A DNA stretch of 38,220 nucleotides from Nocardia sp. NRRL S-836 (GCF_001279525.1 NZ_LGDY01000136.1:1-38220), one strand, 5' to 3'. Positions 18,550-26,230 are shown, numbered from the stretch's first letter. Made by a program: numbers and translations. Notes: generated by a model from the sequence alone, not told the origin.

Positions 18550-19443
18550 TCAGGTGAGCTCGGAGCGGGCGGCGTGGACCGCCGCGCCGAAGGAACGGAG
18601 GTCCGGCCGCCGCGCCGGATCCGTGGACAACGCCGCCGCGACGACGTCGGCGAGCCGGCGCGGGACGCGGGCGTACGCCGCCGGCGGCGCCGGTTCGGTG
18701 ACCGGTCGACCGGCGATCACGTGGTGGGCGACGGCCGCGAGCTGGTAGACGTCGGTCCACGGGCCGACGTGCCCGGTTCCCCGCATGTGCTGTTCCGGCG
18801 CCTGGTAGTGGCCGGGGTGTTCGCCGCGGGCGACGGGATGTGCGGCCAGCCCGAGGTCGCGCAGCACGAGACCACCGTCGTCCAGCTCGACCAGGCCGTC
18901 GGGGCTCAGGCCGCGATGCGCGACGCGGTGCCGATGCAGGCCGTGCAGCGTCGTGGTGAGACGGGCCAGGCCGCCGCAGAGGCGGTAGAGCCGGTACGAG
19001 TCCAGCGCCTGCGTCCCCAGCACCGCGTCGAGGCCGGCGCACGGTTTACCCGAGCGTGCCGTGGGCCACGTGGTGACCAGGGTGCTGCTCGGAGCGTCGT
19101 ACTGCACGACCTCGGGGAACCCGGCGCCCCGCACCGCCGCCAGCAGGTCGCGTTCCCGTGCGAGCGCTGCCGTGCCCTGCCTGAGCCAGACGTGGCCGCC
19201 GGGAACCGCGCAGCGTGCTCGGCGGTGCAGCGTCGTGCCGTCGGCCGAGTACCACTCCTCCGCCAGGTGTCCCTGCACGAGGTACGTGCGGTCGCCGACG
19301 ACGAGCTCCGCACCCGCTCCGAACGCCCGCGGTACCTCGACGGGCGACGGAACGATCATCCGCACACCGACGTTGACGTCGCCGTGGATGTCCCGCGCCT
19401 GCACCACGTACCCGTTGACCGGGCCGTGCACCTCGTTGCTCAC
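18550..19443 (-). CDS. Pseudokinase with N-terminal VQA-type amyloid-like motif
   Basis: With the GTG at 19443 (GGGAGG 5 nt upstream, GTGA overlap with the protease gene) the protein has 297 residues; longer starts lack a ribosome site. Residues 6-25 contain GPVNGYVVQARDIHGDV, a G-x-V-x-G-x-V-V-Q-A-x-x-I-x-G pattern seen at the N-termini of many actinobacterial signalling and NTPase proteins, resembling RHIM-like bacterial amyloid signalling motifs. The remainder follows a protein-kinase fold, but the key residues are degenerate: the beta-3 lysine region reads GGHVWLRQG, the HRD loop reads HRGLSPDGL (Asp and Asn replaced by Gly) and the DFG is DLG. It ends with a kinase-like APEQ...DVYQLAAV lobe. 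It is likely a non-catalytic adaptor or scaffold. Confidence 0.8.
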   Translation of the reverse strand: MSNEVHGPVNGYVVQARDIHGDVNVGVRMIVPSPVEVPRAFGAGAELVVGDRTYLVQGHLAEEWYSADGTTLHRRARCAVPGGHVWLRQGTAALARERDLLAAVRGAGFPEVVQYDAPSSTLVTTWPTARSGKPCAGLDAVLGTQALDSYRLYRLCGGLARLTTTLHGLHRHRVAHRGLSPDGLVELDDGGLVLRDLGLAAHPVARGEHPGHYQAPEQHMRGTGHVGPWTDVYQLAAVAHHVIAGRPVTEPAPPAAYARVPRRLADVVAAALSTDPARRPDLRSFGAAVHAARSELT

Positions 19444-20135
19444 GCCGCCTCCCGCAGCCTTCTCATCCGGTGCGCGCACGAGGGGTGCGAGGCCAGCATC
19501 CGCGCGCGCAGCCCGGCCCGCGCCCGTGCGTCGTCATGCCCGTCGGAGATCCACCGCTGCAGCACGTCCTGCAGCACCGGCCCGTAGCCGAGCTCGGCCG
19601 CCACCCGGTCCGCTCGCAGCTCGGCGTGGCGGCTGGTCAACGCCAGCAGTGGTGCGATCACCGGCACGAGCAGCAACCACGGGCTCGCGGCGAGCGCGAA
19701 CACCCCCAGCACCACGACCACCCCGATGCACGCGAACCCCATCACCGCGTTGCCGAACCGCAGGAACACCCGTCCGACCGCGAGCACGACCGACGCCACC
19801 AGCAGCACCACGAAGATCACGAGCCGGGCCGGCAGCTCGTACCACCAGCGCACCAGCGACGCGGTCGAATGCCCGGCGAGGTGGTGGCCCAGCTCGTGCG
19901 CCAGCACCGCCTCCAGCTGCCGCGGCGGCAGCACGTGCGCCAGCACCCGGTCCGCCGCGGGCAGGAACACCACCGCCCCGGACGCCAGCCACGCCACCGG
20001 CACCAGCCAGTGCGGTGTCACCAGCTGCCCGAGCAGGGCCATGACCGCCAAGCTGCTCACCACCACCGGCACGGCGAGGAGCAACTCGAACGCGACGGAC
20101 GCGTCGGGACGGCGGCGTCTTCCGGACTCAGGCAT
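19440..20135 (-). CDS. M48-family membrane zinc metalloprotease
   Basis: A 231-residue integral membrane protease. Two hydrophobic segments precede the HELGHHLAGH zinc motif (residues about 78-87). Two or three more TM segments follow, then SRHAELRADRVAAELGY, whose glutamate is the expected third zinc ligand with the ExxxD spacing typical of M48 (HtpX/Ste24-like) enzymes. The ATG at 20135 is preferred because GAGGTG lies 6 nt upstream; a GTG at 20159 lacks a ribosome site. It is the first gene of the four-gene operon and overlaps the pseudokinase start by 4 bp. M56-type sensor proteases look similar, but the ExxxD motif favours M48. Confidence 0.88.
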   Translation of the reverse strand: MPESGRRRRPDASVAFELLLAVPVVVSSLAVMALLGQLVTPHWLVPVAWLASGAVVFLPAADRVLAHVLPPRQLEAVLAHELGHHLAGHSTASLVRWWYELPARLVIFVVLLVASVVLAVGRVFLRFGNAVMGFACIGVVVVLGVFALAASPWLLLVPVIAPLLALTSRHAELRADRVAAELGYGPVLQDVLQRWISDGHDDARARAGLRARMLASHPSCAHRMRRLREAA

Positions 20136-20172
20136 CGTCAGCACCTCGGGCAGCTTCACGGGGGGCGTCCGA

Positions 20173-20211
20173 GGGTGACACCTTCACCCGTTTGTGTCCA
20201 GTCGATTGGAC
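20173..20211. promoter_or_regulatory. Two palindromes in the divergent protease-GNAT spacer
   Basis: GGGTGA (20173-20178) / TCACCC (20184-20189) and GTCCAGTCGATTGGAC (20196-20211, 14 of 16 bases symmetric) lie side by side in the 163-bp spacer between the divergent protease operon and the acetyltransferase gene. Either may be an operator for one or both. A TAGGTT at 20265-20270 could be the -10 box for the GNAT gene. Confidence 0.5.
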
Positions 20212-20298
20212 CAAGTCGCCGAACGCAGACCAGCCGGTCGTCGTTCCCGGGACACTCCGTCGGGTAGGTTCGCGCGGGATCTTCCGTTGGGGGAACAC

Positions 20299-20733
20299 AT
20301 GATCGTCGTCCGTGAGGTGCACCTGTCCGACGCCGCGGCCATCTGTGCGATCAACCGCGAGGCCCTCGGCTACGACTTCTCTCCGGAGGGCACCCGCGCC
20401 CAGCTGGAACGCATCATCAAGGCGCCGAACATCGCGCTGTTCGTGGCGGCGGAGGGCCCGGACGTGCTGGGGTACGTCCAGCTCAGCGACTACGAGAACA
20501 CCTACCAGCGGCCGTTGAAGAACCTCATCACCCTCGCGACGTCGCCGCGGCACCGGCGCCGTGGCGTGGGGCGGCGGTTGCTGGAGGTCGGCGAGTCGTG
20601 GGCACGTGCGGACGGGGCGGCCGGGGTGCGGCTGGTGACCGGGCACGACCGGGAGGACGCGCGGAAGTTCTACGCCGCCAACGGGTACGAGGTCCGCAAG
20701 GAGCAGACGAACCTCATCAAGTGGTGGGACTGA
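20299..20733 (+). CDS. GNAT-family N-acetyltransferase
   Basis: A 144-residue acetyl-CoA-dependent acetyltransferase. The acetyl-CoA-binding motif A is clear in ATSPRHRRRGVGRRLLE (R-x-x-G-x-G type), followed by LVTGHDREDARKFYAANGYE, the usual motif B with the family FY..NGY. The ATG at 20299 is chosen because of a GGGGGAA about 5 nt upstream; the frame continues further upstream without support. It diverges from the protease operon, and its last 17 bp overlap the end of the converging LRV-repeat gene. The substrate is unknown. Confidence 0.88.
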   Translation: MIVVREVHLSDAAAICAINREALGYDFSPEGTRAQLERIIKAPNIALFVAAEGPDVLGYVQLSDYENTYQRPLKNLITLATSPRHRRRGVGRRLLEVGESWARADGAAGVRLVTGHDREDARKFYAANGYEVRKEQTNLIKWWD

Positions 20734-21754
20734 GCAGCTTCTCCATCTCGCTGACCGGCAGCGCCGGGTTGGCGGCCGCCGCTTCGGCCGTGCCGGGGTC
20801 GGCGAGCAGGGTGAGGAGCACGTCCACCGGCAGGGCGGGGTGGCTCGCGGCGGCACGGCCGCGCTCGTCGCGCAGGCACAGCAGCAGTGTGGCGGCGGAC
20901 GTGGCGGGGTGCGTGGCCACCTCGCGGAACGTGCGGTGGCCTGCGGGGGCGTGTGTCACCAGGTGGTGCAGCAGGTCCGGTGGGCAGCCGGGGTTCAGCG
21001 CGACGCGCGGGAACAGCGGTGTGCCGTGGCGGTGCACGAGAGCCCACAGCTGGCCGGCGGACAGCGCCGGGACGACCGCGACGCCCTTGGCCACGGCCGG
21101 TTCGGGGTCCGCGGCGAGGCGGTCGAGCACGTCGCGGGGCAGGTCCTCGCGCTGGGCCACCAGCATCCGCACCGCGGGCACCGCCGATCCCGCGAGCAGG
21201 CGGAGCTCGGCCGCGGTGGCGGTGGCGACGCGGGGCACGAGGGTGGGCCCGACGCGGCACGTGGCGGCGGCGTCGGCGAGGAGGTCGAGCGGGACGGCCG
21301 GGTTGTGCGCCACGGCGCGGCGCGTCTCCTGGTACGGGTCGGCGATGAGCGAGCGCAGCACGTCCTCCGGCACGCACGGGTTGGCGGCCAGGTCACGGCG
21401 CACTCCCGGAACCGGGTCGGCGGCGAGCCGGTCGCAGGCCGTGCGCGGCAGGTCGGGACGGGCCGCCAGCGCCCAGCGGACCAGCGGGTTCTCGTGGGTC
21501 GTGAGGCGGGCCAGGTCGGCGGGCGAGAGGGCCGGGTTCCCGGCCAGCCGGACGTCCGGGTCCGGCGGTTCGTCGTCGCACGCGCAAGCCGCGGTGTGCT
21601 GGGGTGCCGGGGAGTTCCGCTGCTCCGCGGAAAGATCGCCGCGGCGGGACAGGTGCGGGGTCAGGTCCCGGTCGCCCAGGGCGACCATCCGGTCACGCAG
21701 GGCGGGAGGCAGTGCTGGATTGCGGGCAAGGCCTCGTAGCAAAGCCAATTCCAC
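20717..21754 (-). CDS. Leucine-rich-repeat-variant (LRV) protein
   Basis: A 345-residue protein built of alternating helical repeats of about 24 residues with the pattern VRxxLAANPxxPxDVLxxLAxDP, e.g. VRRDLAANPCVPEDVLRSL and VRWALAARPDLPRTACDRL. This matches the LRV repeat family (PF01816 type), which forms a curved solenoid, usually a protein-binding scaffold. The N-terminal part has a short CAC cysteine pair that could be the remnant of the Fe-S domain known in Azotobacter LRV; two cysteines are too few to claim a cluster. The GTG start at 21754 has GGGGGA about 10 nt upstream. It diverges from the sensor-kinase gene. Partner unknown. Confidence 0.82.
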   Translation of the reverse strand: MELALLRGLARNPALPPALRDRMVALGDRDLTPHLSRRGDLSAEQRNSPAPQHTAACACDDEPPDPDVRLAGNPALSPADLARLTTHENPLVRWALAARPDLPRTACDRLAADPVPGVRRDLAANPCVPEDVLRSLIADPYQETRRAVAHNPAVPLDLLADAAATCRVGPTLVPRVATATAAELRLLAGSAVPAVRMLVAQREDLPRDVLDRLAADPEPAVAKGVAVVPALSAGQLWALVHRHGTPLFPRVALNPGCPPDLLHHLVTHAPAGHRTFREVATHPATSAATLLLCLRDERGRAAASHPALPVDVLLTLLADPGTAEAAAANPALPVSEMEKLLSPTT

Positions 21755-21803
21755 CGAACCGATCCCCCTGGTGTGACGCGCGGGGCGTTGCCCCCGACAA
21801 CGC

Positions 21804-21828
21804 GTATCATCTCAAATCGCGTTGATAC
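21804..21828. promoter_or_regulatory. Inverted repeat in the LRV / hybrid-kinase divergent spacer
   Basis: GTATCA (21804-21809) and TGATAC (21823-21828) form an inverted repeat with a 13-nt spacer in the 86-bp region between the two divergent starts. The right arm overlaps a -10-like TTGATACAG just upstream of the GTG at 21841. Operator role is inferred only from position. Confidence 0.4.
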
Positions 21829-21840
21829 AGCGGGGGTTCT

Positions 21841-24807
21841 GTGGCGAACGGCAGTGCCAGGCGGCGGCCCACCATCGGGATGATCACCGCCGGCCCGCTG
21901 GTCGAGCTGGCGGGCGAGCAGTGGCGTGGTGTGAGCGACGGCGCGCAGCGGCTCGGGTGTGACCTCGTGTGCTTCGTGGGCAGCGAGCTGGACCACCCGG
22001 AGCCGCACAAACGCCGTGCCAACGCCGTGTACGACCTCGTGTCGCCGGATCGCATCGACGCGCTCGTCGTGTGGACCACGCGCGTGGGGCAGCTCATCGG
22101 CTCCGAAGGCATGCGGGAGTACGTGAAGCGGTACGCGCCGATGCCGATGGTGAGTGTGGAGACCTCCCTCGCGCAGTGGCCGGCCATCTTGATGGACAAC
22201 CGGAACGGCATGCGGCAGGCCGTCGACCACCTCATCGAGGTGCACGGCAAGCGGCGCATCGCGTTCGTGCGCGGGCCTCAGTCGCACGCCGGGGCGCAGG
22301 AGCGGTTCCAGGGGTACGCGGACTCGTTGCGCCGGCACGGGATCCCGCTCGACCCCGGGCTGGTGACGATGCCGGGCTCGTTCGCCTGGGAGCCGGGGAG
22401 CGCGGCCGAGGCGGTGCGGCGGATGCTCGCGTCGGTGGCGGTGCCGCCGGACGCCATCGCCGCCGCCAACGACGACTACGCCACCGGTGTCGTGACCGCG
22501 CTGGAGGAGCTGGGGTTCCGCACGCCCGAGGACATCGCGGTCGTCGGGTACGACAACCACACCAACGTGCGCACGCACGACCTCGGCTACGTCCGGGGCG
22601 ACGGCCGCCGGGCCAGGGTGCACCGCGAGGTCGACGTCGACGCGGCGACGCCCGCGTTCACCACGGTGCGCGCCCCGTTCCACGAGATGGGCGTCCGGGC
22701 CGCGGAGCTGGCGCTGGCACTGGTCCTCAAGCGGCCCACGCCGCCGGTGCAGACGATGCGGACCGAGCTGGTCGTGCGCAGGTCGTGCGGCTGCCTGCCG
22801 ACCGGGCTGGGTGGCCACGCGCCCGCGCACGGCCGGCTCACCCTGTCGGAGTCGGCGACCGCGCACACCGTGGCCGACCACCTCCGCTCCTCGCTCGGCC
22901 CGCTGTCGCAGGCGCTGCCGGACGGCTGGGCCGAGTCGCTGGTCGTCGAGCTGATGGCGGCCGGGCGCGGTGAGGTGGAGGGCGCGGAGTTCCTCAAGAT
23001 GCTCGCCGAGTACCTCAGGGCGAGCGCGCGCGCCGGGTGCGTGCCGGAGAGCTGGTGGGCGCCGCTGTTCGACCTGTACCGGTTCGTCACGTCGCGGGTC
23101 ACCGACGCCACGCTGGTCCAGGAGCTGTGGCTGCGCGTGCAACTGCTCGTGGGTGACGCGTTCCGCACGGACGCGAAGTTCAAGTACCTCTCCCACGAAC
23201 GCCACGACCAGACGGTGCGCGAAGCCGGACAGCGGCTCATCGCGTCGAGGGACGTCAACGAACTGACGGACGCGCTGGTCGACGAGCTCCCCCGGCTGGG
23301 CATCCCGTCGTGCCACGTCATGGCGTACGAGGCGCCCGGCATCGCGCGTGTGCTCGTGCGCTACGAGCAGGGCAAGCTGCGCATCTGCCCGGCCACGCCG
23401 TTCCCGGCCGTCAACCTCACGCCGTACCCGTACCGCCGCGACGAACCGTTCAGCTCGCTGGTCGCGCCGCTGCACACCGACGACGAGCACCTCGGGTACG
23501 TGATCTTCGAGGAGGGCCCGGAGCAGGGCTGGATCTACGAGGCCGTGCAGCAGCAGCTCAGCAGCGCACTGCGCGGCATCCGGCTGATGCAGGAGCTGAA
23601 GGACGCGCGCGCCCGGCTCGAAGAACGCGTCGGCGAGACCGAGGCGCAGCTGCGGCACGCGCAGAAGATGGAGGCCATCGGCCGGTTGACCGGGGGCATC
23701 GCGCACGACTTCAACAACATCCTGACCGTGGTCAACGGCAACAGCGAGATGCTGCTGCGGCGCACCCTGCCCGACGACCCGCGGCGCACGGCGATCGAGG
23801 ACATCCACCACGCCGGTGAGCGGGCGGCGAACCTGACCCGGCAGCTGCTCGCGTTCACCCGCCAGCAGGTGCTGCACCCCGAGTCGCTCGACCTGAAGGA
23901 GAACCTGACCAAGGTCGGCTCGATGCTGCGCACGCTCGTCGGCGACCGGATCGAGCTGGAGCTCGACCTGCCCGACGGCGTCTCCCGGGTCTGGGCGGAC
24001 GCGGGCCAGGTCGAGCAGATCCTGTTCAACCTCGCGGTGAACTCGCGCGACGCGATGCCCCAGGGCGGCACGCTGGCCGTGGAGATCGCCGACGCCACGC
24101 TCGGCCCCGGCGACACCGGCCGCATCGTCGGCGTGCGGCCCGGCGAGTACGTCGTGATGCGGGTGCGCGACACGGGTGCGGGCATGGAGGCGTCGGTGCT
24201 GGCGCAGGTGTTCGAGCCGTACTTCACGACGAAACCGGTCGGCAAGGGCACCGGGCTGGGCCTGTCCACGGTGTTCGGCATCGTGCAGCAGAGCGGTGGC
24301 CAGATCGAGGTCGTCAGCGCACCCGGTCAGGGCACGACCGTCGAGGTCTACCTACCGGTGCCGCACGAGACAGGTGGTGCGGCGACGGCACCGTGCGCGC
24401 GTCGCGTCACCACGCAGCTCGGCGCGGGCACGGTGCTGCTCGTGGAGGACGACGCGCAGGTGCGGGTCCTGACCCGCCGCTCGCTGGAGACCGCCGGGTA
24501 CGCGGTGGTCGAGGCGGGCGACGGCCAGGAGGCGCTCCAGCTCGCGGCCGAGCACCGCAGCACCATCGACCTCGTGCTCACCGACGTCGTCATGCCGAAG
24601 ATGGGCGGTCCCGAGCTCGTGGCGCTGCTGCGGTCCACGGGCGTGGCCCCCGCCGTCATCTACATGTCCGGGTACACCACCGACGAGCCGATGACCGACG
24701 AGGTGCTGATCAGCAAGCCGTACGTCGAGTCGGAACTGCTCGACCGCGTCCGCGCGGTGCTGGACCGGGCCGGGCCCGATCGCCCCGGACCGGGTCAGGA
24801 GGCCTGA
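21841..24807 (+). CDS. LacI-type sensor / histidine kinase / receiver fusion
   Basis: A 988-residue hybrid kinase with no TM segment or signal, so probably cytosolic. Residues 10-320 form a LacI/GalR-type sugar-binding domain (ERFQGYADSL, AAANDDYATG, VVGYDNHTNV, TTVRAPFHEMG) without its HTH, ended by VRRSCGC. A GAF-like middle region with SLVAPLHTDDEHLGYVIFEEG follows, then a coiled coil, a HisKA helix with phospho-His H622 in GGIAHDFNN, an ATP lid with NLAVNSRDAM, VRDTGAGM and GTGLGLSTV, and a C-terminal receiver with VEDD and phospho-Asp D915 in LTDVVMPKMGG. A roughly 25-residue insertion lies between VGYDNHTNVR and TTVRAP. No transcription factor is adjacent; the converging receiver gene is a candidate partner. 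GTG start, GGGGG about 5 nt upstream. Confidence 0.88.
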   Translation: MANGSARRRPTIGMITAGPLVELAGEQWRGVSDGAQRLGCDLVCFVGSELDHPEPHKRRANAVYDLVSPDRIDALVVWTTRVGQLIGSEGMREYVKRYAPMPMVSVETSLAQWPAILMDNRNGMRQAVDHLIEVHGKRRIAFVRGPQSHAGAQERFQGYADSLRRHGIPLDPGLVTMPGSFAWEPGSAAEAVRRMLASVAVPPDAIAAANDDYATGVVTALEELGFRTPEDIAVVGYDNHTNVRTHDLGYVRGDGRRARVHREVDVDAATPAFTTVRAPFHEMGVRAAELALALVLKRPTPPVQTMRTELVVRRSCGCLPTGLGGHAPAHGRLTLSESATAHTVADHLRSSLGPLSQALPDGWAESLVVELMAAGRGEVEGAEFLKMLAEYLRASARAGCVPESWWAPLFDLYRFVTSRVTDATLVQELWLRVQLLVGDAFRTDAKFKYLSHERHDQTVREAGQRLIASRDVNELTDALVDELPRLGIPSCHVMAYEAPGIARVLVRYEQGKLRICPATPFPAVNLTPYPYRRDEPFSSLVAPLHTDDEHLGYVIFEEGPEQGWIYEAVQQQLSSALRGIRLMQELKDARARLEERVGETEAQLRHAQKMEAIGRLTGGIAHDFNNILTVVNGNSEMLLRRTLPDDPRRTAIEDIHHAGERAANLTRQLLAFTRQQVLHPESLDLKENLTKVGSMLRTLVGDRIELELDLPDGVSRVWADAGQVEQILFNLAVNSRDAMPQGGTLAVEIADATLGPGDTGRIVGVRPGEYVVMRVRDTGAGMEASVLAQVFEPYFTTKPVGKGTGLGLSTVFGIVQQSGGQIEVVSAPGQGTTVEVYLPVPHETGGAATAPCARRVTTQLGAGTVLLVEDDAQVRVLTRRSLETAGYAVVEAGDGQEALQLAAEHRSTIDLVLTDVVMPKMGGPELVALLRSTGVAPAVIYMSGYTTDEPMTDEVLISKPYVESELLDRVRAVLDRAGPDRPGPGQEA

Positions 24808-25184
24808 GCGCGCTTGGCCACGGCGAGCCGCACGCTTTCGTCGAGCGCCTCGATCCGGAACGGTTTCTGCAGGTAGCCCGCCACGTCGTGGCCCGCGAAC
24901 CGGTGCTGGAGCACCGTGCGGTCGTGGCCGCTGGTCAGCACGACGGGCACGGACAGCCCCTCGCGTTCCACCTCGGTCAGCACCTCGCCGCCGGACAGGC
25001 CGGGCATGCTGTGGTCGAGCAGCATCACGCTGACCTCCGCGCGGCGCTCCCGCAGGATCGCGAGCGCCTCGGTGCCGTCGGCCGCCTGCAGGACGCGGTA
25101 GCCCAGCTCTTCGAGCAGGCTGACGGTGTACCTGCGCACGGGGTCCTCGTCCTCGACCACGAGCACCAGACCGGCTTGCTGCAT
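24795..25184 (-). CDS. Single-domain response-regulator receiver protein
   Basis: A roughly 129-residue receiver domain with no output domain. Features are LVVEDED near the start, phospho-Asp in VMLLDHSMPGLSG, a conserved Thr/Ser in VLTSGHD and the Lys in LQKPFR. The start is uncertain: ATG 25184 gives a standard-length receiver, while ATG 25208 and GTG 25232 are in frame and none has a strong ribosome site. Its last 13 bp overlap the end of the hybrid kinase gene on the other strand. It may take phosphate from that kinase or the orphan kinase at 26231 (CheY/DivK-like), which is inferred from proximity. Confidence 0.85.
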   Translation of the reverse strand: MQQAGLVLVVEDEDPVRRYTVSLLEELGYRVLQAADGTEALAILRERRAEVSVMLLDHSMPGLSGGEVLTEVEREGLSVPVVLTSGHDRTVLQHRFAGHDVAGYLQKPFRIEALDESVRLAVAKRAQAS

Positions 25185-25376
25185 GGGCGTCAGTATGCCG
25201 GAAACCATTCGTCCACTCAGCACCAGGTGCACAACTATTACCGATAATTGTTCACGAGCCGCTCCACGGCGTGACGAGGTCCGTTCGGGCTACATCGTCG
25301 TGCCTGTTTCTGCGCTAGCCTCCGTGCACCGCTGCCGCTCCACGCTGAGAAAGAGGCACCAGGAAAGGCCAACTCC

Positions 25377-26006
25377 ATGCGCAAAGCGACGGCAGCAGCC
25401 TGTGTGGCCGTGCTGTTCACATTGTCCTCCGCACCCGCGCAAGCCGCTGTGACTCCTTCGGAGCGGGTGACGATCGACGTGGTGACGGTCAACGGGTCCG
25501 GGTGCGAACAGGGCACCGCGGAGGTGGTCGTCTCACCGGACAACACGTCGTTCTGGGTGATGTACAGCGACTACCTCGCGCAGGCCGGCAAGGGCGCGGG
25601 TGCCACCGACTTCCGGAAGAACTGCCAGCTCAACCTGCAGATCAACATTCCGCAGGGCTTCACCTACGGCATCGCGGAAGCCACGTACGGCGGTTTCGCG
25701 CACCTGGAGCGGGGCGCCACCGGGCACCAGTGGGTCAATTACTACTTCCAGGGCCAGGCGGCGAACAACCAGAAGAAGCACTCGTTCGCCGGGCCGGTCG
25801 ACGACAACTGGCGGGTGACCCACCGGACCGAGTTCGCGGACATCGTCTACGCGCCGTGCGGCGAGAAGCGGAATCTCAACGTCAACAGCTCCCTGCGCGT
25901 CGACAAGGGTTCTTCGGACCCCGGCGCGAACAGTTTCATGACGATGGACTACGCGCGTGGCGAAGTGCGCACGCTGTTCCAGTTCTCGTGGAAGCGCTGC
26001 GACTAG
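25377..26006 (+). CDS. Secreted DUF4360-family protein
   Basis: A 209-residue exported protein. An N-terminal signal peptide (MRKATAAACVAVLF...PAQA) ends around residues 23-24. The mature part matches DUF4360: VTIDVVTVNGSGCEQGTA, VSPDNTSFWVMYSDYLAQAG, the KNCQLNLQINIPQGF block and a C-terminal FQFSWKRCD. Four cysteines outside the signal peptide suggest two disulfides. The family is common in streptomycetes and relatives and in fungi; its function is unknown. AGGAAAGG lies about 9 nt upstream of the ATG. It is a stand-alone gene. Confidence 0.9.
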   Translation: MRKATAAACVAVLFTLSSAPAQAAVTPSERVTIDVVTVNGSGCEQGTAEVVVSPDNTSFWVMYSDYLAQAGKGAGATDFRKNCQLNLQINIPQGFTYGIAEATYGGFAHLERGATGHQWVNYYFQGQAANNQKKHSFAGPVDDNWRVTHRTEFADIVYAPCGEKRNLNVNSSLRVDKGSSDPGANSFMTMDYARGEVRTLFQFSWKRCD

Positions 26007-26112
26007 CACCTGACGTTCTGCTGACAATCCGGCGCCTTTCCCGCCCCCTGAGTTGCGCCGGAAAGGTGTTCCGTGCTCACCGCGTGCGCTCGAAGCGCCG
26101 ACCTCCCCCGGA

Positions 26113-26145
26113 GCTACCGCACACGCCCGGCGCGTGTGCGGTAGC
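26113..26145. terminator. Perfect 14-bp hairpin downstream of the DUF4360 gene
   Basis: GCTACCGCACACGC (26113-26126) pairs perfectly with GCGTGTGCGGTAGC (26132-26145) around a 5-nt loop. It lies 107 nt after the DUF4360 stop and 85 nt before the histidine kinase start. It is likely a terminator without a U tract, but an operator for the kinase gene cannot be excluded. Confidence 0.65.
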
Positions 26146-26230
26146 ACATTGGTCAGCTCAGCGACGTACAGATCCGCGCGCAACGCTGTCCTTAACTCGT
26201 GACGGAGCAGGTCGGGGTGAAGGGGCAGCC

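Noticed and set aside
15717..18557. A 946-codon open frame on the plus strand opposite the helicase gene
   Set aside because: It is a mirror of a high-GC gene: the product is rich in R, G, H and V, has no recognisable domain, and the opposite strand carries all SF1 motifs.
18550..19443. Active Ser/Thr kinase
   Set aside because: The catalytic-loop aspartate and asparagine and the beta-3 lysine are replaced, so it is better called a pseudokinase.
21661..23877. A 738-codon minus-strand frame across the hybrid kinase
   Set aside because: Antisense artefact of high GC; the plus-strand LacI-type and kinase motifs are unambiguous.
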